Of a stretch of 64,000 nt of DNA, positions 47,379 to 59,224 are shown piece after piece. The notes beneath the pieces were generated by a model that was not told the DNA's origin, searched no databases, and saw only the letters and a program-made list of their open reading frames with translations. The stretch is from Phragmites australis (lineage: Eukaryota > Streptophyta > Magnoliopsida > Poales > Poaceae), in NCBI RefSeq assembly GCF_958298935.1, contig NC_084923.1, forward strand, positions 28,984,501-29,048,500, written 5' to 3'. The position numbers and the translations under genes are program-made. Each line of letters starts with the position of its first letter. Position 1 is the stretch's first letter.

Positions 47379-49330
47379 GGTCTCTCCAACAGGAGAGCCA
47401 GCTGTACCTGAGAGAGTTCTGGGGCTGTACAAGTCAGGCTGTGGGATTGCTGTTAAGGATCACGTGCCCATCAGCTATAGATTGTGGACTGGTGAACGAG
47501 GTGATCCGCACGTGGTTCTTGATTCAATCAAGAATGATAGCCGGCAACGTCTCCTAAGTTTGCGCGCTCGAGCCTCGGTGGTCGTCAGAGTAGATGTGCG
47601 TCCACGGGAGTTCCAGGAGCTGACCCTATCACTTATCCCGCGGACCTCATCACAGCACGGACACCGTGTGAACTACACATTTGTGCTAGGAACATTACCA
47701 TCAAGGTGACTTCCAGCGTGGCTTATCCCTGCGGGTCCCATGAACATTTGCATGGACGTCCAAAACCGGATAGCTACGCCACAGTCAAAGTAGATGAAGC
47801 ATTTGACCAGTACCACCATGTTGAGGTGGACTGCCCCGCAGAGGAGGGGGCGAACACTATAGGAGAGAACGAGCACACATTCATCATGTGGGAGAAGGTT
47901 TACATAGTGTTTCCAGCAGGGATAGCTCCCGAGACTCTTTACTCTTCACTACACCCCGGACCGCCAACGCCTCGAAGATCTCCCTCTCCTCAGCCATCTC
48001 CCAAAAGAAGTCCACCTCCTCAGCCATCGCCTCGAAGAAGTTCATCGCTCAAGAAGCCAACACCATCAAGAAGCCAGCCATCAGCTCGAAAAATAAGATC
48101 AGGTTCTGCAACATCTAAGCAAACGACATCATCTAAGAAGTCGGTGGCATCTAAGAAGTTAGCGGAACCTAAGGATGTCTATTCACTCCTTGCTGAGGAA
48201 ACAAAAAGGTTGTGGATGCTAGTGTCATGTCTTATTTCCATCCTCCACCACCTCTACCGAAGCCTATTGTGCCTGAAGATGCCTTGAATGTTTTTCATGA
48301 AAATGGCCAAAGCTAAACAAACGGTGTTGGGTTCAAGTAAGCAAGATGCATGCAGGCCAAGAGCAAACCAGGCCCAATCATTAAGGATGCTCTAAGCATT
48401 GCAGACTTCCTGACTTCTTCTAGATTAACATCAGAAGAACTAGCACGATTTACTGTTGGAGCAGATATAAGGCCGTTTGAGTTGGGCAAACCTTTGGTCA
48501 ACCTAGATATAGCAAGAAACCTTACAATTTAAATGCATCGATTACATCAATGATACTTGGAGCAGTCTAGGTAGGGTTTTCAGGCGTTCCCCATGAGATA
48601 CAAAGATGAATATTTCCTCAACGGGGATGGCTTCTTCTGATTAGAATTCTTGCACTTGTATGAACTATACAAGAAAGATGCCCTCGATGTGGCTATAGTC
48701 AGAGCGTGAACTCTGTAAATGACTTATGTATATAATTCATGTTATATGATCTTGCACCTTGAAATTGTCTAGCTAACTTCTCTCTTTCATAGAATGGAGA
48801 TCCAAGCATACGAACAAGACTTAGATAAAAAAGTAGGATTCATCGATCCTGGCCTTGTGAACCAGAAACTTGAGAAAAACCCAGACTTTACCGAGGCCTA
48901 CTTATTGAAGTGCCTGCTTCATCACCAATATAAGAAATTCATACTCTTACCCTACAGCTATGAGTACGTGTTTGCACGCAAGTGCATCCTCATTTTATGG
49001 GCAACTCGATTCTAGTACTAATTTGCTATGGTGACATATTCTGCAGTTTTAATTGGATCCTCTTTGTCATCCACCCAGACTTGAATAGCCCGTGAGCTGC
49101 GCACTGGGAAGGAGCAAGAAGTAGTATCCCGTAATGTGCCCAAGAGGAGGACGAGAGGGTGGCCTGTCAGTGTGCTACGAAGGAGGCCGAAGGCTCAAAA
49201 CCTAGAGGCATTCAGGTGTCACACTTCGATGTCTTTGACACGCCTGCGAGCCTGGAGCATAGGCAACGCTGCGGTCGATCAGGTGTTGCCAGGTCCTCCG
49301 CTACACTACCATCGGCCCCCTGGCGTCCTC
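47379..49330 (+). pseudogene. CACTA second-gene protein, 3' part, with decayed Ulp1/C48 domain
   Basis: Resumes after the gypsy insertion with EVSPTGEPAVPERVLG. Next are a central domain (GSHEHLHGRPKPDSYATVKV, EHTFIMWEKVYIVFP; about 47720-47920), a Ser/Pro/Lys linker (SPSPQPSPKRSPPPQPSPRR; 47960-48160), then VYSLLAEETKRL, ADFLTSSRLTSEELARFT and KDEYFLNGDGF with LYELYKKDALDVA (48600-48710). After an intron-like gap come EIQAYEQDLDKKVGF and KKFILLPYSYEY (48794-48965), and NWILFVIHPDLNS (49051). The position of the catalytic His reads Asn, and no LCGYYV-type Cys motif follows, so the protease is dead. The Transposase_24-like part seen in the other CACTA is missing. Confidence 0.75.
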
Positions 49331-49686
49331 GAACATACTCACACCATCAATCGTTAGTGTAGAGATACGGTCCTCGTCGCGGGAGAGGTAGAGGAATACT
49401 GGGCTGGCTCAACTCAATCGACTTTTCAGGTGGGGAGGGAAAACATTGCCGACCGAAGGATACAGCCGGCAGTGATGCCAGCGAATCACTACCGACTGAG
49501 GATTCAGACGGTAGTGATGCCTTGGGTACCACTGCTGGCTGAATCCTTCAGCCGATAATGATAACCCCCTTCACTGTCGGTCCATCGAGCCGGCAGTTAT
49601 AGTCGACCCGTTGCCCACTGCCAGCTCCAAAACCGACAGTAAAGGGGGTTTTAGAGCCGACGGTGAAGAAATTTTCTATAGTAGTG

Positions 49687-50479
49687 GACTCTCAAGGGAA
49701 CAAGGATGAAGAAGACATCTGAGGCGGCCAAGGCCTTACGGCTTGCGACATGTTACGTAGTTCTATGTAGATGTATAATATATGTAATGCCACAAATCAT
49801 CTATAATAGCATGGTGAAAGTTATTGAAGCTACCTCTGCCTAACGTACTGAGAATTCTGTTTTTTTTTTATGACTGGACAATGCCCCTTTTCTGGTAACT
49901 AATTTTTGTTTTCTGCACAAATCATCTCTATCATAGCCATGCATAAGTGCTGTGAAATTCAAAAAGGAATAAAAAATTTAATAGAAGAAAGGGTTCGAAC
50001 CAGAGACCTATTCACCTGCAGCCAATTGCTCTACCACTGAGCAATGGACCCATCGTTATAGCTTTTCGACTGCAACTGTGCACTAGGCATTTGAATGATT
50101 ATTTGAAAGCATAAACTTATAGATGACAAGTGAAGGACGGACCGCAGAGAACGAGCTTTGCACAAAACAATCAATTGGAACTAAAAGACATGCTAGAAGA
50201 TGCCATTAGGAGCACAGTCACAATGTTGTTGTTGCTACAAGAATCGAGTACCCCATCTGCCGATATTTATACAAGCAACTCCCGACATAAAATAAGCAAA
50301 ACATGACATCCACACACCAACATAAGCACAGGATAAACAAATAATTTGTCTTACATAAATCCCAGCTGAAACTATTATGTAAAAACCTTCAATCAACTTA
50401 AACTATTCTGAAAAAACTGAAAGCCCAAGGCTGAAATTGTTCTTATTAGCAGTCTAGAAACAATTGAAGCCCAAGGTTG
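49687..50479. other. Unassigned DNA with a decayed tRNA-like sequence
   Basis: Flanking DNA of the second CACTA followed by AT-rich sequence. No coding region is recognised. The only structured piece is the tRNA-Cys-like sequence at 49980-50051. Confidence 0.4.
49980..50051 (-). pseudogene. tRNA-Cys-like pseudogene
   Basis: The minus strand reads GGGTCCATTGCTCAGTGGTA (5' end, D arm), CTGCAGG anticodon loop with GCA in place, and GGTTCGAACC (T loop). D-stem GCTC/GAGC pairs. The T stem and acceptor 3' strand (TTTCTTCTATT) no longer pair with their partners, so it is not a functional tRNA. It could be part of a SINE or another mobile element. Confidence 0.7.
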
Positions 50480-50818
50480 GTCTAATCTGCTTCATCTGAT
50501 GATAGTTCAGCACCCATGTCAAAAAGATCTCGTGGCCTAACTCTCACCACTACATTCTATCCTTCAGCTTTTGGGTCATGAACATAAAAGGTTTGCTCCA
50601 CTTGTGAAGGGAAGACAAAAGGATCATGCTGTAATTTTTCTCCCGTGTGTACGTATTTTCCGAGAGAAGTTCACTAGAGCGAATCCAAACTCATTTTTAA
50701 AACCTGTATGATGATAGACATCATACCAGTCACATTTGAAAAGCACTACCTTGGCTAGAAACGGTTGAAGTGTATTGAATACCATGTCACTTTGAGGTGT
50801 TCTCCAAAAAAATGTCAA
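50480..50818 (-). pseudogene. C-terminal piece of a CACTA TNP2-like transposase (DUF4216 type)
   Basis: The minus strand reads KVVLFKCDWYDVYHHTG and NEFGFALVNFSRKI, then after a frame change VEQTFYVHDPKAEG and VVVRVRPRDLFDMG with an acidic end. This is the C-terminal domain that follows the tnp2 core in plant CACTA transposases. Only this last exon piece is present. Confidence 0.7.
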
Positions 50819-51190
50819 AAAACATCTTTACATAGATAGTGATGGTCCAAGCGTGTCTAATATCGTGTCAAAAAACATATTTAATTATCTAGTGATGGTT
50901 GAAATGTATCGAATACCGTGTCACTTTGAGACACCGTGTCACTTTGAGACACCGTGTCACTTTGAGACATTCTCAAAATCATGTCAAGAAACATCTTTAC
51001 ATGGCTAGTGATGATCAAAGCATGTCTAATATTATATCAAAAAGTATATTTAGTAGCCTAGTGATGGTCGAAGCGTGTCTAAAACGTGTCAGTTTGAGAC
51101 ATTCTCAAAATTGTATCAAAAATCATCTTTACAAGGTTAGTGATGGGCAAAACGTGTCTAATATCGTGTCAGTTTGAGTCGTTCACAATA
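50760..51190. repeat. Imperfect tandem repeats around GTGTCACTTTGAGAC
   Basis: Three head-to-tail copies of ACCGTGTCACTTTGAGAC (about 50917-50970) sit within longer imperfect repeats containing AAACATCTTTACA, GTGATGGTC-AA and CGTGTCTAATATCGTGTC. They resemble CACTA subterminal arrays. TTTTTCTGAGAGTG at 51280 could be a decayed CACTA end. Confidence 0.6.
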
Positions 51191-51299
51191 TAACATAAAA
51201 ACATGTTCAGATGTGGATGTAAATGCGCTTATAAAAGCGCAACTACAGAAACGTGTGTAGAAGGCCTTTTTCTGAGAGTGACAACACCATAGCTCTTAC

Positions 51300-52480
51300 A
51301 CATTACTGATAAGAAGCAAGAGGCTAGTACCACAAACTCCCAACATGATATCAGAATGGACGGCAATAGCGAGCCTCGGAATAATAGAGCAACAGAGCAA
51401 ACTCACTAGAGTAGCAGAAGGCATCAACAATAGCAGTGAAGTAACATTGCCAGTGACTTAAGATGACTAGCAATAGGGGAGTATCACCATCTTCAGACAG
51501 CGAACCAGGGCCAGCAGCATAATTAGGCCACCACCCCACAACACAAACTGACTAGCACTAGGTACCCATATTCCACGGGAACAACCAGAAGGGAACACAG
51601 GGCACTCAGCAAGCAGCGCCACTCATGTGCCACCGCGGGATGGCTTTAGCGAACCGGCCATCCTAAGGCCACAGCCATGATGATCAATCGACACAGCCAG
51701 AGCATAACACTTTCAACGAAATGATCAGAGCACTAGCTTCAACGGCACGGCCGGATCGTTAGCTTCAACGGTGCAACCAGAGCACTAGCTTCGATGGCAT
51801 GCTCGGAGTATTAGCTTCAATAGCTCACAACATGATGGCCAAGCACACGAGCAAAGCGGGCACAACGGCTACGATAGCAGTGCACCAGATAGAGAGAGAT
51901 ACGCACGGCGAGCTACAATGCTTGAGCATAACAATGACATGATCACAACCCCGACAGAGAAAGAGAGGTCACAGTGACTGTGCTTCGGCACACAGGCAGC
52001 CACACCGGCAGGAGCATCTCTATTAGCACGGCACAATGGCCGGCAACCACATACGCACCAGAGACGAAGGAAGGTGCACCCGAATGTCACTGCATGGGGG
52101 AGGGAGACAGCGGGCGGTGGAGCACTCACCACAAAGATGTAGAGAAGTGCGATGAGGAAGAGAACCGAGTGGAGCTCCGGGTTGAGGTCACTGGAGTGGA
52201 GGTTGGGGATGAGGAGGCTGGGCTTGTGCTTTTGGCGTCGGGGAAGAGATCACCGGGCTGGACCTTGGGAACAAGGTCGCCAGTGTGGAGCTTCGGGACG
52301 ATGACGCCGGGCTTAGGCTTGGGGCGTCAGGGAGGAGGCCGCCTGGGAGGAGGTGCTCGAGGCACTGTGGAAGAGGCCGTCAAGGAGGAGGAGGCCTGCG
52401 CAATTGTCAGGTAGGAGGCTGGTGCATCACAGAGGCATGGAGGAGGCCGTCGGCGAGGAGGCGTGAAGGGGAGCTATCGG
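51300..52480. other. GC-richer region, possible leader of a CACTA second gene, with short repeats
   Basis: No confident gene. At 51725-51830 about four imperfect ~33-bp repeats contain CACTAGCTTCAACGGC. From 52480 down to 52100 the minus strand is a GC-rich leader-like stretch following a TATA-like CCCTATATATC. This resembles the 21230-20990 layout in the first CACTA. ORFs at 51974-52500 on the plus strand are likely shadows of low-complexity DNA. Confidence 0.4.
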
Positions 52481-52499
52481 GGAGATGCGAGGGACACTG

Positions 52500-53868
52500 A
52501 CAGCCAAGTGCTAAGATATATAGGGATTGGGCATCAGTGCTAGCTCTAGACCACAGCCGGCACTGATACTAAGACTATTAATGTCGGTTTTTTCCTAGAA
52601 CCGGCATGGATATTGTTTTCCTTTTTTTGACAAAATATTTTATTGATCTAAGTCTATAATTTATTGTATATTAGGGTTTGTATTAGATCCATAATTTGTC
52701 TAGTACTTAATCATTATTTTTTTTGCAGGAACTAATTTATTGTATATTTAGGTTTATAATTTATTGTATATTAGGTAATTTATTTTATATTAGGTTTATA
52801 ATTTGTGTAGTACATCTTCATTATATAAGGCAATATATATGTTTAATAAAAATGAAAGTTTTTTACTTAATAGAAATTAAAGTATATTCTTAGTAGATAC
52901 AAGTAAAATCTATAACTATCAAACAATAGCTTTATTTGTACTAATTAAACCATAAATGGTAGCTATGAACTTTTTACTTGATACAAATTAAAGCATATTC
53001 TTACTTAATACATGTCCTTGATACAAATTACAACGAATCATGAATTAATTATTACATCAAAACTGCTTTTAATTATCGATTATAACTTTGTTATGATTGC
53101 AGCGTATGTAGATTGCAGCGTATGTAGGTAGATTCCTCGGTGTCATTAATGAGAGGCAGGTCAACATTCTCTTCGGAAGGAGGCACGTCGTCGAATTGAT
53201 TGTAGTTTTCCTTATTGACGATATCCTTAACACTGACAATCTTTCTTTTTTCTTGTAGAACCACATAGTGCTCCTCCTTGTTAGCTAGATTGATGTCCTT
53301 TATATAGAAGAATTGTGTAACATCTTTGTCAAGCATGCATGGTTCTTCTATGTATCCGACAAATTTGAGGTTGATGGTAGTCATACTATACTTATCGATA
53401 TTCACTCCACTTGGGAGTCTGACCCATTGACCCCGGAATAGGGAGATCTTCAATTTTTCTCCATATTGAAGCTCTCAAATCTCCTCTATGAATCCATAGT
53501 AGGTCTCCTTATTGCTATCACATTTGTAGACATCAATACGGATACCGCTATTTCAGTTAGTGCTCTTGTTGTCTTGCGCTCTTATATAAAATGTATAGCC
53601 ATTAATGTCGTATGCTTTGTATGTATGAATCATAGTTGACGGCCCATTAGCCAGTATTTCCAACAGTGTATCATTTGTATCTTTATCCATCATGTGTCTA
53701 TATAACCAAATGCTGAAATTATCTCTGTGTTCTCTTGCGATCCAATCCTCTGACTTTGTTGAATTTGTGGATCGTAGCATTTGTGCGTGCATATTAACAT
53801 ATGAACTCACTACAACTGATTGTTACAGAACTATAAAATGTGCTTGGGTGAATGAAACGTAATCATTG
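52500..53868 (-). mobile_element. Fragment of a CACTA transposon (repeat array plus TNP2 C-terminus)
   Basis: Repeats of the GCATCAGTGCTAGC and CCGGCACTGATAC type lie at about 52520-52610. Minus-strand coding pieces at 53810-53553 (REHRDNFSIWLYRHMM, YDINGYTFYIRAQDNKS) and 53453-53091 (YSMTTINLKFVGY, VVLQEKRKIVSVKDIV) match the TNP2 C-terminal region at 22579-21871 closely, including intergenic spacing. The match ends abruptly at about 53868 (GAATGAAACGTAATC), where another element begins. Frame breaks are present. Confidence 0.75.
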
Positions 53869-55498
53869 GTACAAACTGTATAATTTCCAAATGCGCAAAA
53901 GAGACTGCCTATGGTAACCTATTACCACAAGCGATTAGTTAAGTCCGCGTGCGCAAATAGGTTTCCACAGGTGGTTCCTTAAGCGGACCTCCTATGGAAA
54001 CCGATTTCCACATGCGCTTCCTTAAGCGGACTACCTGTGATAATCGATCCACAAATCCAAATTTTTTAGCCTAAAAAAAGCAACCTGATCAGGCACCCCT
54101 GCGGCCATGACGTCACAAGTCACGCATTTTTTCGCGTGAAATACACGTGCGTGCAGTTTTGGCACTCGAACTCGAAACCGGTCAGCTCGCGTGAACCCTC
54201 CTCACCATACCACCACAGAACTACTACTGATCCTAATAGCATATGCTTCCCTTTTGATATCTTCTATCTGAAGCTTCAAACAATTATTTGGGTATCTAAA
54301 TGACTTCAATTGAAAAAAGTTTCAACTACAAAGTTGTAGATCTCATCAAGGGCTACAATTTTAATATAAAGTTTGTCCTTATCCAACTTTGTATGAAAAG
54401 GTTATAAATTTTGTTAAGATTAGCTATCATCTATTACTATAGGTGGTTCATATAAGAACCGCCTGTGAAAATGGAGATTTTCAGAGGCGATTCGCATAAG
54501 GAACCGCCTCTGGTAATGGATGACAACATATCTTTAAAAATTCATAACTTTTTCATACGAACTCGGATGCGGACAAACATTGTATGAACATTATAGCCCT
54601 CGATGAGATCTACAACTTTATACTTGAAATTGTTTTCATTGAAGTCATTTAGATATCCAAATAATTGTTTGAAGTTTTGGACATAACATATTGATCAAAA
54701 GGAGTGCATATGCTATTGTTAACACTAGTACTTCTATAAACCAAGTCTTGTTGTTGATAGTGGGAGTCTTTGACCTTCTTCTTATTGATCTTGTTGGAGA
54801 TGTTGAAGTTGATAGTATTATTTTTCTTCTCCTTGTTCTTGAGTTTACTTGTATTAATAGGACTTGTGGTAACAATAGCATATGTGTGAAATGTTAACTG
54901 ATTATTTGGACTCATAAATGACCTCAAATAAAAATGTTTTTAACTAAAAGTTGTAGATCTCATCAAGTGCTATAATTTTCATATAAATTTTATCCCCATC
55001 CGAGTTTATATGAAATAGTTATGAATTTTTTCAAGAAAAGTTGTCATCTATTACCAGAGACGGTTCCTTATGTGAACCGCCTCTGAAAATAGCCCTCTAT
55101 TTCCACAGGTGGCTCATATAAGGAACCGCCTTTCAAAAAGATCATTACTACATGTGGTTTCTTATATGAGCCGCATGTGTTAATATCTTATTTCCACAGG
55201 CAGTTCCATTCCTACATTAAGTTCCTTATGCGAATCGTTTATGTTAAATTATCCTATTTCCATAGGTGGTTCCTTATGTGAACCGTCTATGAAAATAACC
55301 ATTTTCACAAGCGGTTCCATATATGAACGATCTGTGGTAATGATACAATTACCACAGACAGTTCACGTTGTGGAAATGACATTTACACATGTGGTTTCTT
55401 ATGTAGCCCGCCTCTAGAAATCGCTCAGGTGGTTTTCCATATGACCGCATGTGGAAAGACACCCTGAGTGTCTCGAAAAATAGTTTTTGTAGTAGTGA
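53869..55498. mobile_element. Non-autonomous CACTA-like element with inverted modules
   Basis: The right end TTTTTGTAGTAGTG (inverted CACTACTACAAAAA) is at 55498. Arrays of CACAGGCGGTTCCTTA-type repeats in both orientations lie at 53890-54055 and 55050-55490. The left end near 53870 is degenerate, so no TSD is assigned. No transposase. Three copies of a ~130-bp module (near 54290, 54570 and 54900) lie between the arrays. Confidence 0.7.
54284..55035. repeat. Three ~130-bp modules in alternating orientation
   Basis: GTTGTAGATCTCATCAAG with TACAATTTTAATATAAA-like continuation is at about 54330 (plus), inverted at about 54575-54640 (CTCGATGAGATCTACAAC), and plus again at about 54950. Neighbouring inverted copies could fold into long hairpins of over 100 bases. 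Confidence 0.7.
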
Positions 55499-55989
55499 AG
55501 ACTAATATCAAGACATAGATGTTTTCCTTTATGCCATGCAGGGGTTAGGCCCGAGGATGTACAACGAAGGATTGGAGGTCCGAAGGTACAAATGGTGGTC
55601 CCGAAGGTAGCACACGAAGCAAGGAATAGCGAAGGGAGAAAGTGGTAATGAAGCCTAGAAAGGACGAAGGGATATGATGAAGCCCGAAGGAGGAAGGGAT
55701 GTGGCGAAGCCCAAAGGACGAAGGGTACAACGAGGCCCAGAGGATGAAGGGGTGTGACGTAAGGACCTTCAGGAAGAGAACAAAGGTCTTCCCTAAGAGA
55801 AACTTGAGAGTTAGCAGGAGTCCAGTGTCACGCTTGTTTTCTCTCTTCCCTTTGATCTCTCTCTGTGTTCTCTCTTTGCTTTGTGGGCCTGCATCCTTCT
55901 CCTCTCCCCCAAATCCTCTCTTTCCTTCTCTGCTAGCACCCGCTCGTTGGGTTCCTGTCATCCCCACACCCGAGTAATGGAAGGAGGCC
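55499..55989. other. CGAAGGA-rich low-complexity region
   Basis: Many imperfect GAAGCCCGAAGGACGAAGGG-type units at 55545-55750, similar in composition to the flanks of the second CACTA (30110-30206). The minus-strand ORF 55545-55991 arises from these repeats (HIPSSFGL repeated). No protein is recognised. Probably part of an LTR or its flank. Confidence 0.4.
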
Positions 55990-58825
55990 ATGATTTATTT
56001 GGTAATTAGCTCTGCAGTAAAGAAGGAAATCAAGTCGGGCGCAATCGTGAAGTAAATCATGCGGGGAAGATGGAAACCAAAGCCCCAATTTTTTCACTGC
56101 CGCTTTAATCCCATCGGTTGAATCAAATTCGCCCTCCTCCCTCTATAGAACCTCGATTCACCCCTCGGTCGAGCTTCTTTGCACTCCACCGTGCCCAAGC
56201 CCTAGAACCTCATCGAGTTTCCTCCACCCGTGAGCTCCCCTGCCGTCGCCGAAGCTTCACAGCACCCCGTCGTTGTCGCCGTGCCGCTCCAAGCCTCCCA
56301 GATATCGCCCGAGCTCAAGACGTTGTTCCCTGATCGCACCTCATTGTATCCGACCAACCGCCGTTGAGTTTCCGCCAACACATCAAGCTCCCAAGACCGC
56401 CAAACCTTCATTATTGAAGCATGATGTCACCAAGCCATCCCGATCTTCCCTGACTCCGTCTAAACCCTCAAACGAGCTCATCGTCGTCAACTAGTCGCGC
56501 TTCGTCGTTCTCCGTCGACTCCCGAGAATTACAACGCCATCGCCACCCTTCTTTGGCCATCCGCCGCCGTCCTGAGCTCGTCGCCGTCGCCATCCCAGCC
56601 GGAGCCGAGGTAGCCCCCTTCTCAGCCGTCCGATCTTAGATGCATTGCTAGGATTAGAAGTTAGATACCCCTTCGCGTTAATTAAATCTCGGCCGTCCAA
56701 TCTGTAGTGTGTGGTATAGATTTAATGAAATGCCCAGTCAGCTCTTTTGGCCATGTCAGCATGCCGCGTGTGCGCTTTTGTTCGACGTGGTGGTCTAGTC
56801 AGCAGATTAGAGTCGCGTCAGCATGCTTAGTCAGCCACTAACGTCAGTGTTGTGCAGTAAATCCGAGTTTCCTTTAGAAAAATAATTCTCGATAATCCGA
56901 ATATTCTGAAAATAGGTTTTTATGTTTAGAAAAAATCCAGAAAATAGAAAAAGGTTTATATAAATGTTTATAAATCTTTTGCTTTGTTTTTACTTATGTA
57001 AATGTAATTTAATGTTCTTCTAATATAAAAATCATTGCAAAAATGTTAGAATAAATGTTTAATTTGGAAAATCTAGATTAATTCGGATAATGTTTAACGA
57101 TGTTTTCTTTGATAAAATAAATGCTTTTAATATGTTTTGTTGCATGTAAAATTAGTTTTATTTCTAGAAAAATGTAAATAAATTCTATAAATTGTTTTAA
57201 TCAGTTTATACTATAAAATAACTCTAGAAAATTTTGAAATGTAGCTTTAGTTGCAGAAAAATAGTTTTTATTATGTTTAGAAGTTTAATATTTCGTTTAG
57301 TCGTAGTTTTCATGTTGTTGCTCCGATTTGGGCAATTCTTGCACCCAAATCTTGCTAAATCCATGCCTTAGCTTGTTCTGGTGTGTGTTTATTGTGTTTC
57401 ATTTGTTTAGTATTTGTTCTTAGTGTTGCTTATTTGTTTGCGTGTAGAGGAGTTTGTCCCAGAAGCGTTCGAGAACATCCAGGATCAAGACTTCAGGGAC
57501 TTGGAGCAGCACTTCGGAGAAGGCAAGTGTCCTTGAACATTTTGCACCTATTTTTATGAAGTTTTGTTTTACAAATTGCATGCTCATCCAACATGATATC
57601 TCATTGTTAGGTTTTACTAGGTTTCTATAACCTTCCTTGTAGCTATAGTCTGGTCGTCATGTTCTGGGTAGAAAATGCTTAGTTGTGCTTACTCATGGAT
57701 AGCATAGGAAAAATGGGTTTTGGTTAATAATGTGGAACTTGGGAAAATGCATAGACATGGAAAGTAGAGTCTGGGCAAGTTGGCATGTGGATCTATTCCA
57801 GGCAAGAATGTTCGTTTTATTAGATATTTGTTATCTGCCTATGTTGGATACTGACGATCTTGCTCAGACCATGTTAAGGACCGGTTCGTGGAGTGTTCAC
57901 CCATGAAAACAGTACAATCACAAGCCTAGTATGGAATGGGTCTAGCTGAGTAATTCGCTATTCTCTTCGCATTGTGAAGTTCATTTGGTGGAACGAGAAT
58001 GGAAGGGTGTACTTCCTAAAACCGTAAGGAGTAAGAGGGGCTTCTGGGGTGGAGGGTGTACTCCACTTATGTTTGACGGTGAAATTCGACACATGCTGAG
58101 AGAGGTGTTGGAAAGGCTTTGGAGTGGAATCCTGACCGCACACCTTGGAAGTGTGTAAGTGTTTGACCGACATGAGAAAAAAGGAGTACACATCTTGTGG
58201 GTAAAGTGTACGACCTCAAAAGAGTGAAAACTGATATATCAGTCGTGCTCATGGTCATGAGTGGCATGGACTCCTCACATGATTAGTCGGGTGTTTCCCA
58301 GCTTGGTTTTGAGCTAGATCTGGTGGATCACAGTGGTGGAAACTATGATTCAAGTTAGCTTTGTTTAGAGGTGATTGCAACCTCGATTGTGGAGCAAGGT
58401 GGTCAGAACCTTGGCTCATGTCTTAAAGAATCATTCAAACAAACCCTTGAGTTAAGCCTATTTTGACTTTTGGCTCTCATGTCATATTTTCCCACACTTT
58501 CTGAGTATTCCATATACTCATGCTTGCTCTCTCTCCCCCATAATCTTGTTGCTTCTCAGAAGGCGAAGACTACGAGGACTTACCAGAAGATGCAGCTGAG
58601 TTCTAGGCATGCAACTTTTCGGTTCACTGCTTGTGGAGTTAGGCATCATGCTAAGTTTATTTCCGCTACTTTGTAATCTTGTTTTAGACCCTTGGGTCAT
58701 TGATGTAATAAAGTAAAATTGTAATAAAGGATATTGTGTCTGCTAATCCCTTATGATGTCACTACATGTATGTAACTTAATCCTGGTATACATATAGTTT
58801 ACATTCGGTTTTGCCTTAAAATCGG
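55990..58825 (+). mobile_element. Probable gypsy LTR remnant (solo-LTR-like)
   Basis: A CCTCTATAGAACC TATA-like box near 56143, a GC-rich leader (56150-56640), a long AT-rich stretch, and a poly(A)-type tail (TGTAATAAAGTAAAATTG and AATAAAGG near 58706-58730) before ACATTCGGTTTTGCC. A short exon-like piece at 57449-57522 lies between TGCGTGTAG and GGCAAGT. No pol or gag is adjacent and no matching partner is in the window. The exact ends and any TSD are not resolved. Confidence 0.45.
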
Positions 58826-59157
58826 ATGTAACATCCAACGAGAAGACAACCGGAGGAAATCCGCCCGTAGCCCCAAATGGGGACATGATGTGGCTCCGTT
58901 GGGACATGTGTCGGGTTTAGGTAGTAAAGGGCAATGTAAATGTAACATGACTGTAATGCCCCATGAATATTCTGAGATATTCTTTACGGTTAAAAGGAAT
59001 ATGCTATGAATAAGGGGCAGAAATGTAATGATGATAGGGGTGGTTGAGGTATGGCTATAAATACCCCCATCTAACTGATGTGGTAACAAGAAAGGAACAA
59101 TTATTACACCCATTGTTACGAGTATTGTTCACTGTATTGCGATCATGATCCCAACAA
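58826..59157 (+). mobile_element. Short LTR-like segment with TATA box
   Basis: Begins TGTAACATCC and ends CCCAACA, about 330 bp, with GGCTATAAATACCCCCA (TATA at 59056) in the expected place for a Copia-type LTR promoter. It is followed by AAGGTTTTCAATGAGGC, a motif common in Copia 3' tails. No TSD or partner LTR was found. Confidence 0.4.
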
Positions 59158-59224
59158 GGTTTTCAATGAGGCTATATTAATACAAACAAACATGTCATAT
59201 CATTTTTCTCCTAATTTTTTTCAC

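Larger units (their letters stand above)
30207..49686 (+). mobile_element. CACTA transposon (TSD GAC) split by a Tat-type gypsy element
   Basis: Left end CACTACTACAGAACTGG, right end TTTTCTATAGTAGTG. GAC precedes (30204-30206) and follows (49687-49689). Without the nested 14.5-kb retrotransposon and one copy of its target duplication the element is about 5.0 kb. Subterminal repeats of the CACTGCCGG type lie at both ends. Only the second-gene type ORF (plus strand) is found, with no TNP2 part, so it is a non-autonomous deletion derivative. Confidence 0.93.
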
